Source: Corynebacterium pygosceleis
GTDB taxonomy: Bacteria; Actinomycetota; Actinomycetes; Mycobacteriales; Mycobacteriaceae
Direction of reading: 5' to 3'
DNA length: 64,000 nucleotides
Assembly: GCF_016595275.2 (NCBI RefSeq)
Contig: NZ_JAENIQ020000004.1
Coordinates: 248,001 to 312,000 of the forward strand
The notes beneath the pieces were generated by a model. It made no database searches and was not told where the DNA came from. It was given only the letters and a program-made list of their open reading frames with translations. This document shows, in pieces, positions 44,680 to 57,439 of this stretch. Both the position numbers and the translations under genes were made by a program. Positions within the stretch are counted from its first letter, which is position 1. Each line of letters begins with the position of its first letter.

Positions 44680-45576
44680 ATGAGCAGTGCACTCGGCACC
44701 CACATGGAGCAGGAGCTCACCAGCCAGCCGGACACCTGGCAGAAGGCCCTCGACATGGAGCAGGAACGCTCCGTCCTGCCGAAGTCCGGTGAGCGCGTCG
44801 CGGTCGTCGGCTGCGGCACCTCCTGGTTCATGGCGCAGTCCTACGCGGCTCTCCGTGAGAGCGCCGGACACGGCGTCACCGACGCCTACACCGCCACCGA
44901 GGCCCGCCTCGACCGCGACTACGACGTCCTGATCGCGATCACCCGTTCCGGCACCACCAGCGAGATCATCGACCTGCTGAAGGAGGTCGGCGACCGCATG
45001 CGCACCATCGCGGTCCTCGGCGACCAGAACTCCCCCGTCGCCGAACTCGCCGACCACGTCATCAACCTGGAGTTCGCCGACGAGCAGTCCGTCGTCCAGA
45101 CCCGCTTCGCCACCACCGCACTGACCTTCCTCCGCGCCTCCATCGACGACCGTTCCGTCATCGAGCGCTCCATCGCCCAGGCCCGCGAGGTTCTCGCCGC
45201 CGATCTCGACGACAAGCTGGTCAACGCGGAGCAGTACTCCTTCCTCGGCACCGACTGGCGTCTCGGTCTCGCCACCGAGGCCGCCCTGAAGATGCGCGAG
45301 TCCTGCCAGGCCTGGACCGAGTCCTACAGCTCCATGGAGTACCGCCACGGGCCGATCGCCATCGCCTCCGAGGGCCGCATCACCTGGAACTTCGGCCCCG
45401 CACCCGAGGGACTGGCCGCCCAGGTCGCCGACACCGGCGCCACCTTCATCGACGAGGACATCGACCCCATGGCCGATCTCGTCCGGGTCCACCGGATCGC
45501 CCTGGCCACCGCCCGTGCCCGTGGTCTCGACGCGGATCACCCGCGCAACCTGACCCGCTCGGTCATCCTGAAGTAA
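44680..45576 (+). CDS. SIS-domain amino-sugar-6-phosphate deaminase/isomerase (AgaS/GlmS-C-like)
   Basis: 298 residues after TAGGAG. Two SIS domains resemble the isomerase half of glucosamine-6-phosphate synthase: VAVVGCGTSWFMAQSYAALRESAG, IAITRSGTTSEIIDLLKE, and LGTDWRLGLATEAALKMRESCQAWTESYSSMEYRHGPIAI. There is no glutaminase domain, so synthesis is excluded and the expected reaction is deamination with isomerisation, as in AgaS (galactosamine-6-phosphate to tagatose-6-phosphate). It leads the plus-strand operon. Glucosamine-6-phosphate is an alternative substrate, but the downstream kinase and aldolase argue for a tagatose route. Confidence 0.82.
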   Translation: MSSALGTHMEQELTSQPDTWQKALDMEQERSVLPKSGERVAVVGCGTSWFMAQSYAALRESAGHGVTDAYTATEARLDRDYDVLIAITRSGTTSEIIDLLKEVGDRMRTIAVLGDQNSPVAELADHVINLEFADEQSVVQTRFATTALTFLRASIDDRSVIERSIAQAREVLAADLDDKLVNAEQYSFLGTDWRLGLATEAALKMRESCQAWTESYSSMEYRHGPIAIASEGRITWNFGPAPEGLAAQVADTGATFIDEDIDPMADLVRVHRIALATARARGLDADHPRNLTRSVILK

Positions 45577-45616
45577 CCGCAGTAGACACACTGGCCCCGA
45601 CACGAAGGATCAGCAC

Positions 45617-46576
45617 GTGAGCGCTCAACCCACCGCAGACACCGGCTCAACCGCCGCCGTCGTCGCCATCACCCCGAATCCGGCCCTCGATGTGACGATC
45701 ACGCTGGACCGCCTCGTCCCCGAGAAGACGCACCGCATCGACACCGCGCAGCGCAAACTCGGCGGCAAGGGGGTCAACGTCGCGGCGGTCGCCGCTGCGG
45801 AGGGGTACCCGGCGGTCATGCTCGGACCGGTCAACGACGATGCACCCGGCCACGTCCCCGCCGAGGGCAAGGCCGCACCCGAGGCGGCGTTCACCCCGAC
45901 ACCGGTGCGTCTCCGGGAGACCTTCGCCATCCACACCACCGGCGACGGCGCCACCAGCATCATCAACGAGAAGGGTGACCGCCACCCGGCGGAGATCTGG
46001 GCCGAACTCGCAGACCAGCTGGAACGGACGCTCGCCGCACACCCGGGCAGCACCGTCACGGTGTCCGGTTCCTGGCCGCCCGGCGCGGACGAGAGCGTTC
46101 TCGGGACGGTGATCGACCGCACCCGGAAAGCCGGGGCCCGGATCATCGTGGACTGTGCAGGGGCCCACCTGAAGGCCGCCTGTCGCGCGGGGGTGGACGT
46201 CGTCAAACCGAACGCCGCCGAACTCGCGGAAACCACCGGTACCGATGATCCCGAGGCCGGCGCGGCACAGCTGCTCGACCTGGGTGTCGGGCTGGTCATC
46301 GTCTCCATGGGTGAGGAGGGACTGCTCGCCGTGGATCGTGGGGGCAGTACCCGGGCACGTCTCCCGGAGCCCCTGACCGGCAACCCGACCGGCGCCGGAG
46401 ACGCCCTCGTCTCCGCCCTGGCGACCGGTCTCATCGACGGGCTCGGGCGGGCGGAACTGCTCCGTCGCGCCACCGCCTGGTCGGCGGCGGCCGTCCTCGA
46501 GGACACCGCCGGTGTGATCAGCGACCGGTGGCGGGAACTCGCCGACACCGTACTCATCGACGAACGCACCAACTGA
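45617..46576 (+). CDS. PfkB-family 1-phosphofructokinase/tagatose-6-phosphate kinase
   Basis: 319 residues from GTG 45617 (GAAGGA site). ITPNPALDVTITLDRL and GGKGVNVAAVAAAEGYPA are the N-terminal signature. The C-terminal ATP/anion hole is GNPTGAGDALVSAL with the catalytic Asp. Enzymes of the LacC/FruK subgroup phosphorylate tagatose-6-phosphate at C1 or fructose-1-phosphate at C6. The neighbouring deaminase and aldolase favour tagatose-6-phosphate. Confidence 0.88.
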   Translation: MSAQPTADTGSTAAVVAITPNPALDVTITLDRLVPEKTHRIDTAQRKLGGKGVNVAAVAAAEGYPAVMLGPVNDDAPGHVPAEGKAAPEAAFTPTPVRLRETFAIHTTGDGATSIINEKGDRHPAEIWAELADQLERTLAAHPGSTVTVSGSWPPGADESVLGTVIDRTRKAGARIIVDCAGAHLKAACRAGVDVVKPNAAELAETTGTDDPEAGAAQLLDLGVGLVIVSMGEEGLLAVDRGGSTRARLPEPLTGNPTGAGDALVSALATGLIDGLGRAELLRRATAWSAAAVLEDTAGVISDRWRELADTVLIDERTN

Positions 46577-46604
46577 CCCACTCCCACGAAGGAACTCCAC
46601 CACC

Positions 46605-47441
46605 ATGACCAGAATCAACACCTTCGACATCGTCAAGGACGCAGCGGAGAAGAACATCGGCGCCGCCGCCTTCAACGTCATCCACCTCGAGACCGCGGAG
46701 GCGCTGGTTTCCGCAGCGGAACGCGCCGGAAAGCCGGTCATCCTCCAGATGAGCCACAACTGCGTCCGGTACCACGGGGACAACCTGGAGCCCATCGGCC
46801 GCGCCATGATCGCGCTGGCCGAGGCGTCCTCCGCCCCGATCGCGGTCCACCTCGACCACTGCGAGTCCGTCGAACTGGCGAAGCAGGCCATCGACCTCGG
46901 CTTCGACTCCGTGATGTACGACGGCTCGACCCTGAGTGTCGAGGAGAACATCGCGAACACCGCGGAGGTCGTCCGCTACGCCCACGAGCGCGGCGCGACG
47001 GTCGAGGCGGAACTCGGTGAGATCGGCGGCAAGACCGCCCACACCCCGGGTGTCCGGACCAGTCCGGAGGAGGCGAAGCAGTTCGTCGCCGACACCGGTG
47101 TCGACGGCCTCGCCGTCGCCGTCGGTTCCGAGCACGCCATGCAGGAGCGCACCGCATCCCTGGACATCGATCTGATCGGTGAGCTCAAGACCGCCGCCGG
47201 TGTGCCGCTCGTGCTGCACGGTTCCTCCGGGGTCCCGGACGAGGAGATCCAGCGCGGTATCCGTGCGGGCATGACGAAGATCAACGTGTCCACGCACCTC
47301 AACGGCCACTTCACCCACGCCGTGCGTGCGTTCCTCGACGATGATCCGAAGGTGACCGACTCCCGCAAGTACATCAAGGCCGGACGCGAGGCGCTGAGTG
47401 CGGAGGCGGAACGACTGATCGGCGTCTTCACCGAAGTATAG
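46605..47441 (+). CDS. Class II aldolase, tagatose-bisphosphate type
   Basis: 278 residues, typical of GatY/KbaY/AgaY and short FbaA enzymes. Zn2+ site: VHLDHCES and later His residues in GSEHAM and LHGSSGVPDEEIQRGI. Substrate loop: YDGSTLSVEENI, EAELGEIGGKT, and the terminal MTKINVSTHLN. It would split tagatose-1,6-bisphosphate to glyceraldehyde-3-phosphate and dihydroxyacetone phosphate. A terminator-like hairpin follows. Fructose-1,6-bisphosphate cannot be excluded from sequence. Confidence 0.88.
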   Translation: MTRINTFDIVKDAAEKNIGAAAFNVIHLETAEALVSAAERAGKPVILQMSHNCVRYHGDNLEPIGRAMIALAEASSAPIAVHLDHCESVELAKQAIDLGFDSVMYDGSTLSVEENIANTAEVVRYAHERGATVEAELGEIGGKTAHTPGVRTSPEEAKQFVADTGVDGLAVAVGSEHAMQERTASLDIDLIGELKTAAGVPLVLHGSSGVPDEEIQRGIRAGMTKINVSTHLNGHFTHAVRAFLDDDPKVTDSRKYIKAGREALSAEAERLIGVFTEV

Positions 47442-47462
47442 AATCAGCTGCACGGGTTCACC

Positions 47463-47516
47463 GTCCGGTCACCGCTCACGGGACGGAGCGCGGTGACCGG
47501 ACACCCCAGGTTTTCC
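47463..47516 (+). terminator. Hairpin after the aldolase gene
   Basis: A perfect 13-bp stem (47463-47475 with 47490-47502) is followed nine bases later by TTTT. It lies between the aldolase and regulator genes and may reduce read-through rather than stop it. Confidence 0.6.
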
Positions 47517-47580
47517 CGTCCCCGGTGCGCACCCGACTGCGCACGATTCACCGCATGATGCCAATGCAGGAGGAAGCGCG

Positions 47581-48414
47581 ATGATCCGCAGTGAGCGACT
47601 CACCACGATTCTCGACACGATCGCCGACACCGGCACGGTCACCGTCGAGCAGCTCGTGGAGGATCTCGACATCTCCCCCGCCACCGCACGCCGTGATCTC
47701 GACGCCCTCGCCGAACGTGGTCTGCTCCGCCGGACCCGGGGCGGGGCGCGCAGCAACATCGTCGCCTTCGACACCCCCGTCCGCCAGAAACGGATGCAGC
47801 AGCTGACGGAGAAGACCACCATCGCGAGGCACTGCCTCAGTTACCTGGAACCCGGATGCGTGGTCGGGATGTCCGGCGGTTCCACGGTCGGGACCATCGC
47901 CCAGCAGCTGGTCGAGTGGGCCGCCGAACAGACTCCCGGCGGTGACGTCCCCACGACCTACCCGGTCGTGACCGTCGTCACCAACGCCATCGACATCGCC
48001 TACCTGCTGGCGGGCAGCACGAACATGAAGATCGTCCTCATCGGCGGAGTCCTCAACGGCAACTCCTACGAGCTGACCGGCCCCCTGGGTGCCACGGTGC
48101 TCGGCCAGCTGAGCATGGATGTCGCCTTCCTCGGTGCGAACGGCATCGACGAGAACGGCCCCGGTACGGTCGACGAGTTCGAGGCCCAGACGAACCGGAT
48201 GATGGCGACCCGCGCGATCACACCGGTCGTCGTCGCCGACCACGCGAAGTTCGGGCGTCGCTCCTTCTCCTCCCTGGGCGGCACGGACACCGTGAGCACC
48301 ATCGTCACCGATGCGGGCGTGGATCCGGACTGGTCGAGGAGACTGACGCAGCTCGGCTACAACGTGGTCGTCGCCCGGCAGGACAGTTCCCCGGTGCAGC
48401 GTTCCGTGATCTGA
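47581..48414 (+). CDS. DeoR-family transcriptional regulator of the locus
   Basis: 277 residues with an excellent AGGAGG site. N-terminal winged helix-turn-helix at about 18-62 (TVTVEQLVEDLDISPATARRDLDALAERGLLRRTRGGA). The C-terminal DeoR sugar-phosphate sensor shows GMSGGSTVGTIAQQL, VVTNAIDIAYLLAG, LIGGVLNGNSYELTGPL, FLGANGIDENG and VVADHAKFGR. Members normally repress sugar operons and release DNA on binding a phosphorylated pathway intermediate, here probably a tagatose or hexosamine phosphate. Candidate targets are the repeats at 44237-44541. Confidence 0.9.
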   Translation: MIRSERLTTILDTIADTGTVTVEQLVEDLDISPATARRDLDALAERGLLRRTRGGARSNIVAFDTPVRQKRMQQLTEKTTIARHCLSYLEPGCVVGMSGGSTVGTIAQQLVEWAAEQTPGGDVPTTYPVVTVVTNAIDIAYLLAGSTNMKIVLIGGVLNGNSYELTGPLGATVLGQLSMDVAFLGANGIDENGPGTVDEFEAQTNRMMATRAITPVVVADHAKFGRRSFSSLGGTDTVSTIVTDAGVDPDWSRRLTQLGYNVVVARQDSSPVQRSVI

Positions 48415-48528
48415 CAGCCGGTGATGTGCATCGAATCCCGTTCCCGATCCGCTCTTCCCGCTCCCCCGTTTTTCACCGGATAATCCGGCTCATCCTGCGC
48501 GACCAACCGAAAAGGACCGTTCAGAACC

Positions 48529-49695
48529 ATGTCCACCCTCATCATCCACTCCGCGACCCTCTACGACGGCAGCATCGGCGGAACCACCGACGACGGCGCG
48601 CTGCGCATCGAGGACGGCACCATCACCCACGTCGGAACCACCGGGGACTCCCGCACCTGGCCCTCCGACGGAGCCGAGATCATCGACGCCGGTGGTGCAC
48701 CGGTCGTCCCCGGCTACATCGACGTCCACCACCACGGTGGCGGTGGTGTCGCCTTCGACGACGGGCCCGAGGCCACGGTCCGCGCACTCGCCGAACACGC
48801 CGCCCACGGAACGACCCGGGCGGTGCTCTCCTACGTCACCGACTCCCTCGACCTGATGGAGAAGCGGATCCGGGACGGAGCGGCGATCGTCCGCGACAAT
48901 CCCCGGGTCATCGGTCTGCACCCGGAGGGACCGTTCCTCGACCCCGGGCACAAGGGCGCCCACCCCGAGCACGAACTGAAGGACCCCACCGACGAGAACG
49001 TCCGCCGTCTCCTGGACGCCGGTGAAGGCACCATCGTCCAGATGACGATCGCCCCCGAGCGGAACAACGGGACCGAAGCCGTCAGGATGCTCGTGGACAA
49101 CGGTGTCGTCGCGGCCGTCGGCCACACCGACGCCTCCTACGAGACCGCCCGCGAGGCCTTCGACAACGGTGCGACGCAGCTGACCCACGCCTTCAACGGC
49201 ATGAACGGCATCCACCACCGTGCCCCCGGGCCGGTCGTCGCGGCACTCCGGGACGACCGGGTGTGGATCGAGATCATCAACGACGGGATCCACGTCCATC
49301 CGCAGGTCGTCCGTTCCCTGTTCCTCGAGGCACCGCAACGGGTCGTTCTCGTCACGGACGCGATGTCCGCGACCTGCAACCCCGACGGCGACTACATGCT
49401 CGGCCAGCTCAAGGTGAAGGTCCGCGACGGTATCGCACGCCTCGCGGAGGGTGGTTCACTCGCAGGTTCCACCCTGACCATGGACCTCGCCGTCGCCAAC
49501 GCCGTCCGCGAGGTCGGTGTCCCCCTCGATGTCGCCGTCGCCGCGGCCACCGGGCACGCGGCACGCTGCATCCGGATGGACGACCGTTTCGGCCGTCTCG
49601 CTGTCGGATACCCGGGTGACGTCCTGATACTGGACGCCGAGACCCTCCTGCCCACCCGTATCTGGGCCGACGGTGAAGCCGTCGAACCGGCCTGA
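48529..49695 (+). CDS. N-acetylhexosamine-6-phosphate deacetylase (NagA/AgaA family)
   Basis: 388 residues. Metal-dependent amidohydrolase motifs in order: VVPGYIDVHHHGGGGVAFDDG, GLHPEGPFLDPGHKGAH with the metal Glu, AVGHTDASYET, QLTHAFNGMNGIHHRAPG, and the catalytic Asp in VLVTDAMSAT. Removes acetate from N-acetylglucosamine- or N-acetylgalactosamine-6-phosphate. It stands 114 bases after the regulator on the same strand and completes the pathway. Family members cannot be sorted between GlcNAc and GalNAc by eye, hence no symbol. Confidence 0.9.
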   Translation: MSTLIIHSATLYDGSIGGTTDDGALRIEDGTITHVGTTGDSRTWPSDGAEIIDAGGAPVVPGYIDVHHHGGGGVAFDDGPEATVRALAEHAAHGTTRAVLSYVTDSLDLMEKRIRDGAAIVRDNPRVIGLHPEGPFLDPGHKGAHPEHELKDPTDENVRRLLDAGEGTIVQMTIAPERNNGTEAVRMLVDNGVVAAVGHTDASYETAREAFDNGATQLTHAFNGMNGIHHRAPGPVVAALRDDRVWIEIINDGIHVHPQVVRSLFLEAPQRVVLVTDAMSATCNPDGDYMLGQLKVKVRDGIARLAEGGSLAGSTLTMDLAVANAVREVGVPLDVAVAAATGHAARCIRMDDRFGRLAVGYPGDVLILDAETLLPTRIWADGEAVEPA

Positions 49696-49802
49696 GGCCT
49701 GACGGGCCGGGGTAGGATCAGGGTGGAGGGGCCCGATACCGGGTGACCGGGCGTCGGCCCCTTCCCGAACAGGCCCGAGAGGCACGCAGTGAGGAGCCCA
49801 CC

Positions 49803-50288
49803 GTGACCAGAACCCCGACCTCCCCGACGGCTTTCATCGCTGGTCGGCGGCGCGCACTGAGCGCCGACCTCACCGCCGTTCTGCTGTTCGCGCTCCTCGC
49901 GCGTCTGGCGCACCGGGGCGACGGGCTCGAGTTCTCCGTCGGCGGTTGGCTCGCCACGGCATGGCCCTTCCTCGCCGGTGTTCTCCTCGCCTACGTCATC
50001 CTCGCGGTGAAACACCGCGAACCCCTGCCCGTCAACCCGGGGGGAATCACCGTCTGGCTGGTGGCTCTCGTGACGGGACTGACCATCTGGGGGATCGGGC
50101 ACAACTCGATCCCGCACTGGTCGTTCATGATCGTCGCCGGCGTGATGTCCGCGCTCCTCCTGCTCGGGTGGCGGACCCTGGCCCGCCGCCTGGGCTGGGT
50201 ACGCGTCGGCAGGCGTTTCCGCACAGCGGACCGGCGACTGCGGAAACGTCGCGCCCGGAACCAGAAGCGGAACCGCCGGCTGAAGTAG
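49803..50288 (+). CDS. DUF3054-family membrane protein
   Basis: 161 residues from GTG 49803, preceded by GAGGAG. Four helices: LSADLTAVLLFALLARLAHRG, LATAWPFLAGVLLAYVILAV, GITVWLVALVTGLTIWGIG and SFMIVAGVMSALLLLGW, then a very basic tail (RRFRTADRRLRKRRARNQKRNRRLK). The pattern, including ARLAHR and AWPFL, fits DUF3054, a widespread actinobacterial family of unknown function. It marks the return to core genes after the catabolic locus. Confidence 0.85.
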   Translation: MTRTPTSPTAFIAGRRRALSADLTAVLLFALLARLAHRGDGLEFSVGGWLATAWPFLAGVLLAYVILAVKHREPLPVNPGGITVWLVALVTGLTIWGIGHNSIPHWSFMIVAGVMSALLLLGWRTLARRLGWVRVGRRFRTADRRLRKRRARNQKRNRRLK

Positions 50289-50490
50289 GCTCCACCGGGG
50301 CAGGGGCGGCTCAGTGGTGGACCGGTGGGCCATAGACGGGCCTCCCGGCCGACGTCCACTGCGGCCACCCCGGCGGTGCATCCATCGGGCGGGTATCAGG
50401 AGTACAGTTCTAAGGCGTCAGATCAGCTGCACGCGGCCGGACAGGTGGCCCGTTCGCGGCACGGTCAGTAGCCCGGAAGGAACCGCCCCT

Positions 50491-50781
50491 GTGCCCGTCG
50501 TACGCAGTCCGCAACCCCTGGCCCACTTCTCGCAGCTGGGGAGCCTCCAGGACAGTCCCGCCGTCTGGTTGAGCGTCATCACGCTCATCGTCCTCACGGC
50601 GACGGCCGTGTACGCCACCGAACGCGGCACCGACTCCGCTCCGCCGACCGCACTGCTCTGCGCGGCACTGTGCCTTCTCGCACCGGTCGTCGGACCGGTG
50701 CTGTGGATGCTCGTGCGGGTGGTCCTTCTCCCGCCGGATCATCGACGGGAACGGGCGGACACGGTCCGACGACACCGGTGA
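50491..50781 (+). CDS. Small membrane protein, PLD-nuclease-N-like
   Basis: 96 residues from GTG 50491 (GGAAGGAA site). Two helices, AVWLSVITLIVLTATAVYATE and ALLCAALCLLAPVVGPVLWMLVRVVLL, followed by a charged tail. The second resembles the PGPVLWML-type motif of the phospholipase D N-terminal membrane module, without any catalytic domain. It converges on accD3; a long-range inverted repeat TACGGGT/ACCCGTA lies between the two stops. Confidence 0.65.
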   Translation: MPVVRSPQPLAHFSQLGSLQDSPAVWLSVITLIVLTATAVYATERGTDSAPPTALLCAALCLLAPVVGPVLWMLVRVVLLPPDHRRERADTVRRHR

Positions 50782-50863
50782 CCCACTCCCGGAGCCGGGC
50801 GTGTACGGGTTCGGTGACAGAGCTCCCGGAGCTTCCGGGGCACCCGTACCGCCCAGGTGCCAC

Positions 50864-52414
50864 TCACATCGGCATGATGGTGTGTTTCTTCCGCTCCACG
50901 GGCACCCGCTTGGTGGACAGCTGCCGCATCGCCTGCCGGAGCGCGACGCGGGTCTGGTTGGGTTCGATCATCGCGTCGATGTAGCCCCGCTCGGCGGCGA
51001 CGTAGGGGCTGGTCATGTTCTCGTCGTAGAAGTCCATGAACAGTTTCTTCATGTACTCACGCTGTTCCGGAGGGGCTGCGGCGATCTGCCGCCCCTGGAT
51101 CATGACGACGGCGGCGGCGGCACCCATCACGGCGACCTGCGCGGTGGGCCACGCCAGGTTGATGTCACCGGACAGGGACTTCGACCCCATGACGGCGTAG
51201 GCGCCGCCGTAGGCCTTGCGCACGATGAGGGAGATCTTCGGCACGGTGGCCTCCACGACGGAGAACCCCAGTTTCGCGCCACGGTGGATCAGACCGAGCT
51301 TCTCCTGCTCGACACCCGGAAGATAGCCGGGGGTGTCGACGACGAACACCAGGGGGATGTTGTAGGCGTCGCAGATCCGGATGAAACGGGAGGACTTGTC
51401 GGCGGCGTCGGCGTCGATGCAGCCGGCGTAGAACATCGGCTGATTCGCGATGACACCGACACTGTGGCCGTCGATGCGCGCGAAACCGGTGATCATGTTC
51501 GGGGCGTAGTCCGCCTGGATCTCCAGCAGACCCTCGTCGTCGAAGATCTGGTCGAGGAGATCGTGCATGTCGTAGCCGGCGTTGGTGTCGTCCGGCATGA
51601 ATGAATCCAACGCGAGATCACGTTCGGTGGGGCTGTCGTCCTCGGCCTCGAAGACGGGGGCCGACTCGAAACAGGAACTCGGGAGGTGTTCGAGGAGCTC
51701 GTGGACGTAGTCGTAGGCGTCCTCCTCGTCGGTGGCGACGTAGGAGACGTTGCCGTTGAGCATCTGCTCGTGGGCGCCGCCGAGCTCGGCCGACGAGATG
51801 ACCTCACCGGTGACGCTCTTGATGACCTCGGGGCCGGTGACGTACATCTCGGAGCGGTCCGCCACGGCGACGACGAAATCGGTCGTGACCGGTGCGTACA
51901 CCGCGCCACCGGCGCACTTGCCCAGCATGATCGAGATCTGCGGGCTACGCCCCGACAGGGGCAACTGGCGGCGGGCGATCTCCGAGTACATCGCGAGTGA
52001 GGTGACGGCGTCCTGGATGCGGGCGCCACCGGAGTCGTTGATGCCGATGACCGGGCAGCCGATCTTGATGGCCATGTCCATCACCTCGCAGACCTTCTTC
52101 CCGAAGGTCACGCCGACGGAACCACCGAACACCGTCTTGTCGTGCGCGTAGACCGCGACCGGGCGTCCCCCGATGCGCCCGTAGCCGGCGACGACACCGT
52201 CACCGTAGGGCGCGTCAGGGGTGTCGGGGGTACGACCGAGGGCCCCGATCTCGACGAAGGATCCCTCGTCGAGGAGCCGGGAGATGCGGTGGCGGGGCGT
52301 CGTCAGACCTTCGGCGTCACGCTTCGCGCGCGCTTTCTCACTGCCCGGGTCCTGTGCACGCGCGAGTTTCGCGTGCAGGTCCGCGAGCTTTTCAGCGGTG
52401 GTGTGGCCGGTCAC
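50864..52414 (-). CDS. accD3: Acyl-CoA carboxylase beta subunit AccD3 (mycolate pathway)
   Basis: 516-residue carboxyltransferase beta subunit; GTG 52414 follows AAAGGGGCGAC. Two crotonase-like halves: DKTVFGGSVGVTFGKKVCEVMDMAIKIGCPVIGINDSGGARIQDAV in the first, and VVDTPGYLPGVEQEKLGLIHRGAKLGFSVVEATVPKISLIVRKAYGGAYAVMGSK in the second. With AccA3/AccD2-type partners it carboxylates the long fatty acyl-CoA used as extender by Pks13. Third gene of the operon fadD32-pks13-accD3, 24 bases after pks13. Confidence 0.93.
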   Translation of the reverse strand: MTGHTTAEKLADLHAKLARAQDPGSEKARAKRDAEGLTTPRHRISRLLDEGSFVEIGALGRTPDTPDAPYGDGVVAGYGRIGGRPVAVYAHDKTVFGGSVGVTFGKKVCEVMDMAIKIGCPVIGINDSGGARIQDAVTSLAMYSEIARRQLPLSGRSPQISIMLGKCAGGAVYAPVTTDFVVAVADRSEMYVTGPEVIKSVTGEVISSAELGGAHEQMLNGNVSYVATDEEDAYDYVHELLEHLPSSCFESAPVFEAEDDSPTERDLALDSFMPDDTNAGYDMHDLLDQIFDDEGLLEIQADYAPNMITGFARIDGHSVGVIANQPMFYAGCIDADAADKSSRFIRICDAYNIPLVFVVDTPGYLPGVEQEKLGLIHRGAKLGFSVVEATVPKISLIVRKAYGGAYAVMGSKSLSGDINLAWPTAQVAVMGAAAAVVMIQGRQIAAAPPEQREYMKKLFMDFYDENMTSPYVAAERGYIDAMIEPNQTRVALRQAMRQLSTKRVPVERKKHTIMPM

Positions 52415-52438
52415 GTCGCCCCTTTACCTCTTCTGGTC

Positions 52439-57274
<4,836 letters not shown>

Positions 57275-57439
57275 GCGGTGGCTTCACTCTTTTCGTGTGG
57301 TGATTTCGGTCTTCAGGGACTATCTGTTTCGCCGCGACGTTTGTTTCACCCCGGTAACGGCACGACCCTCCGTGGCGTCCTTTCCGCCGGTGTGGCGGGG
57401 ACAGCACGGAGGGCCCTTCCGGTGGTGGTCGACGAATCC

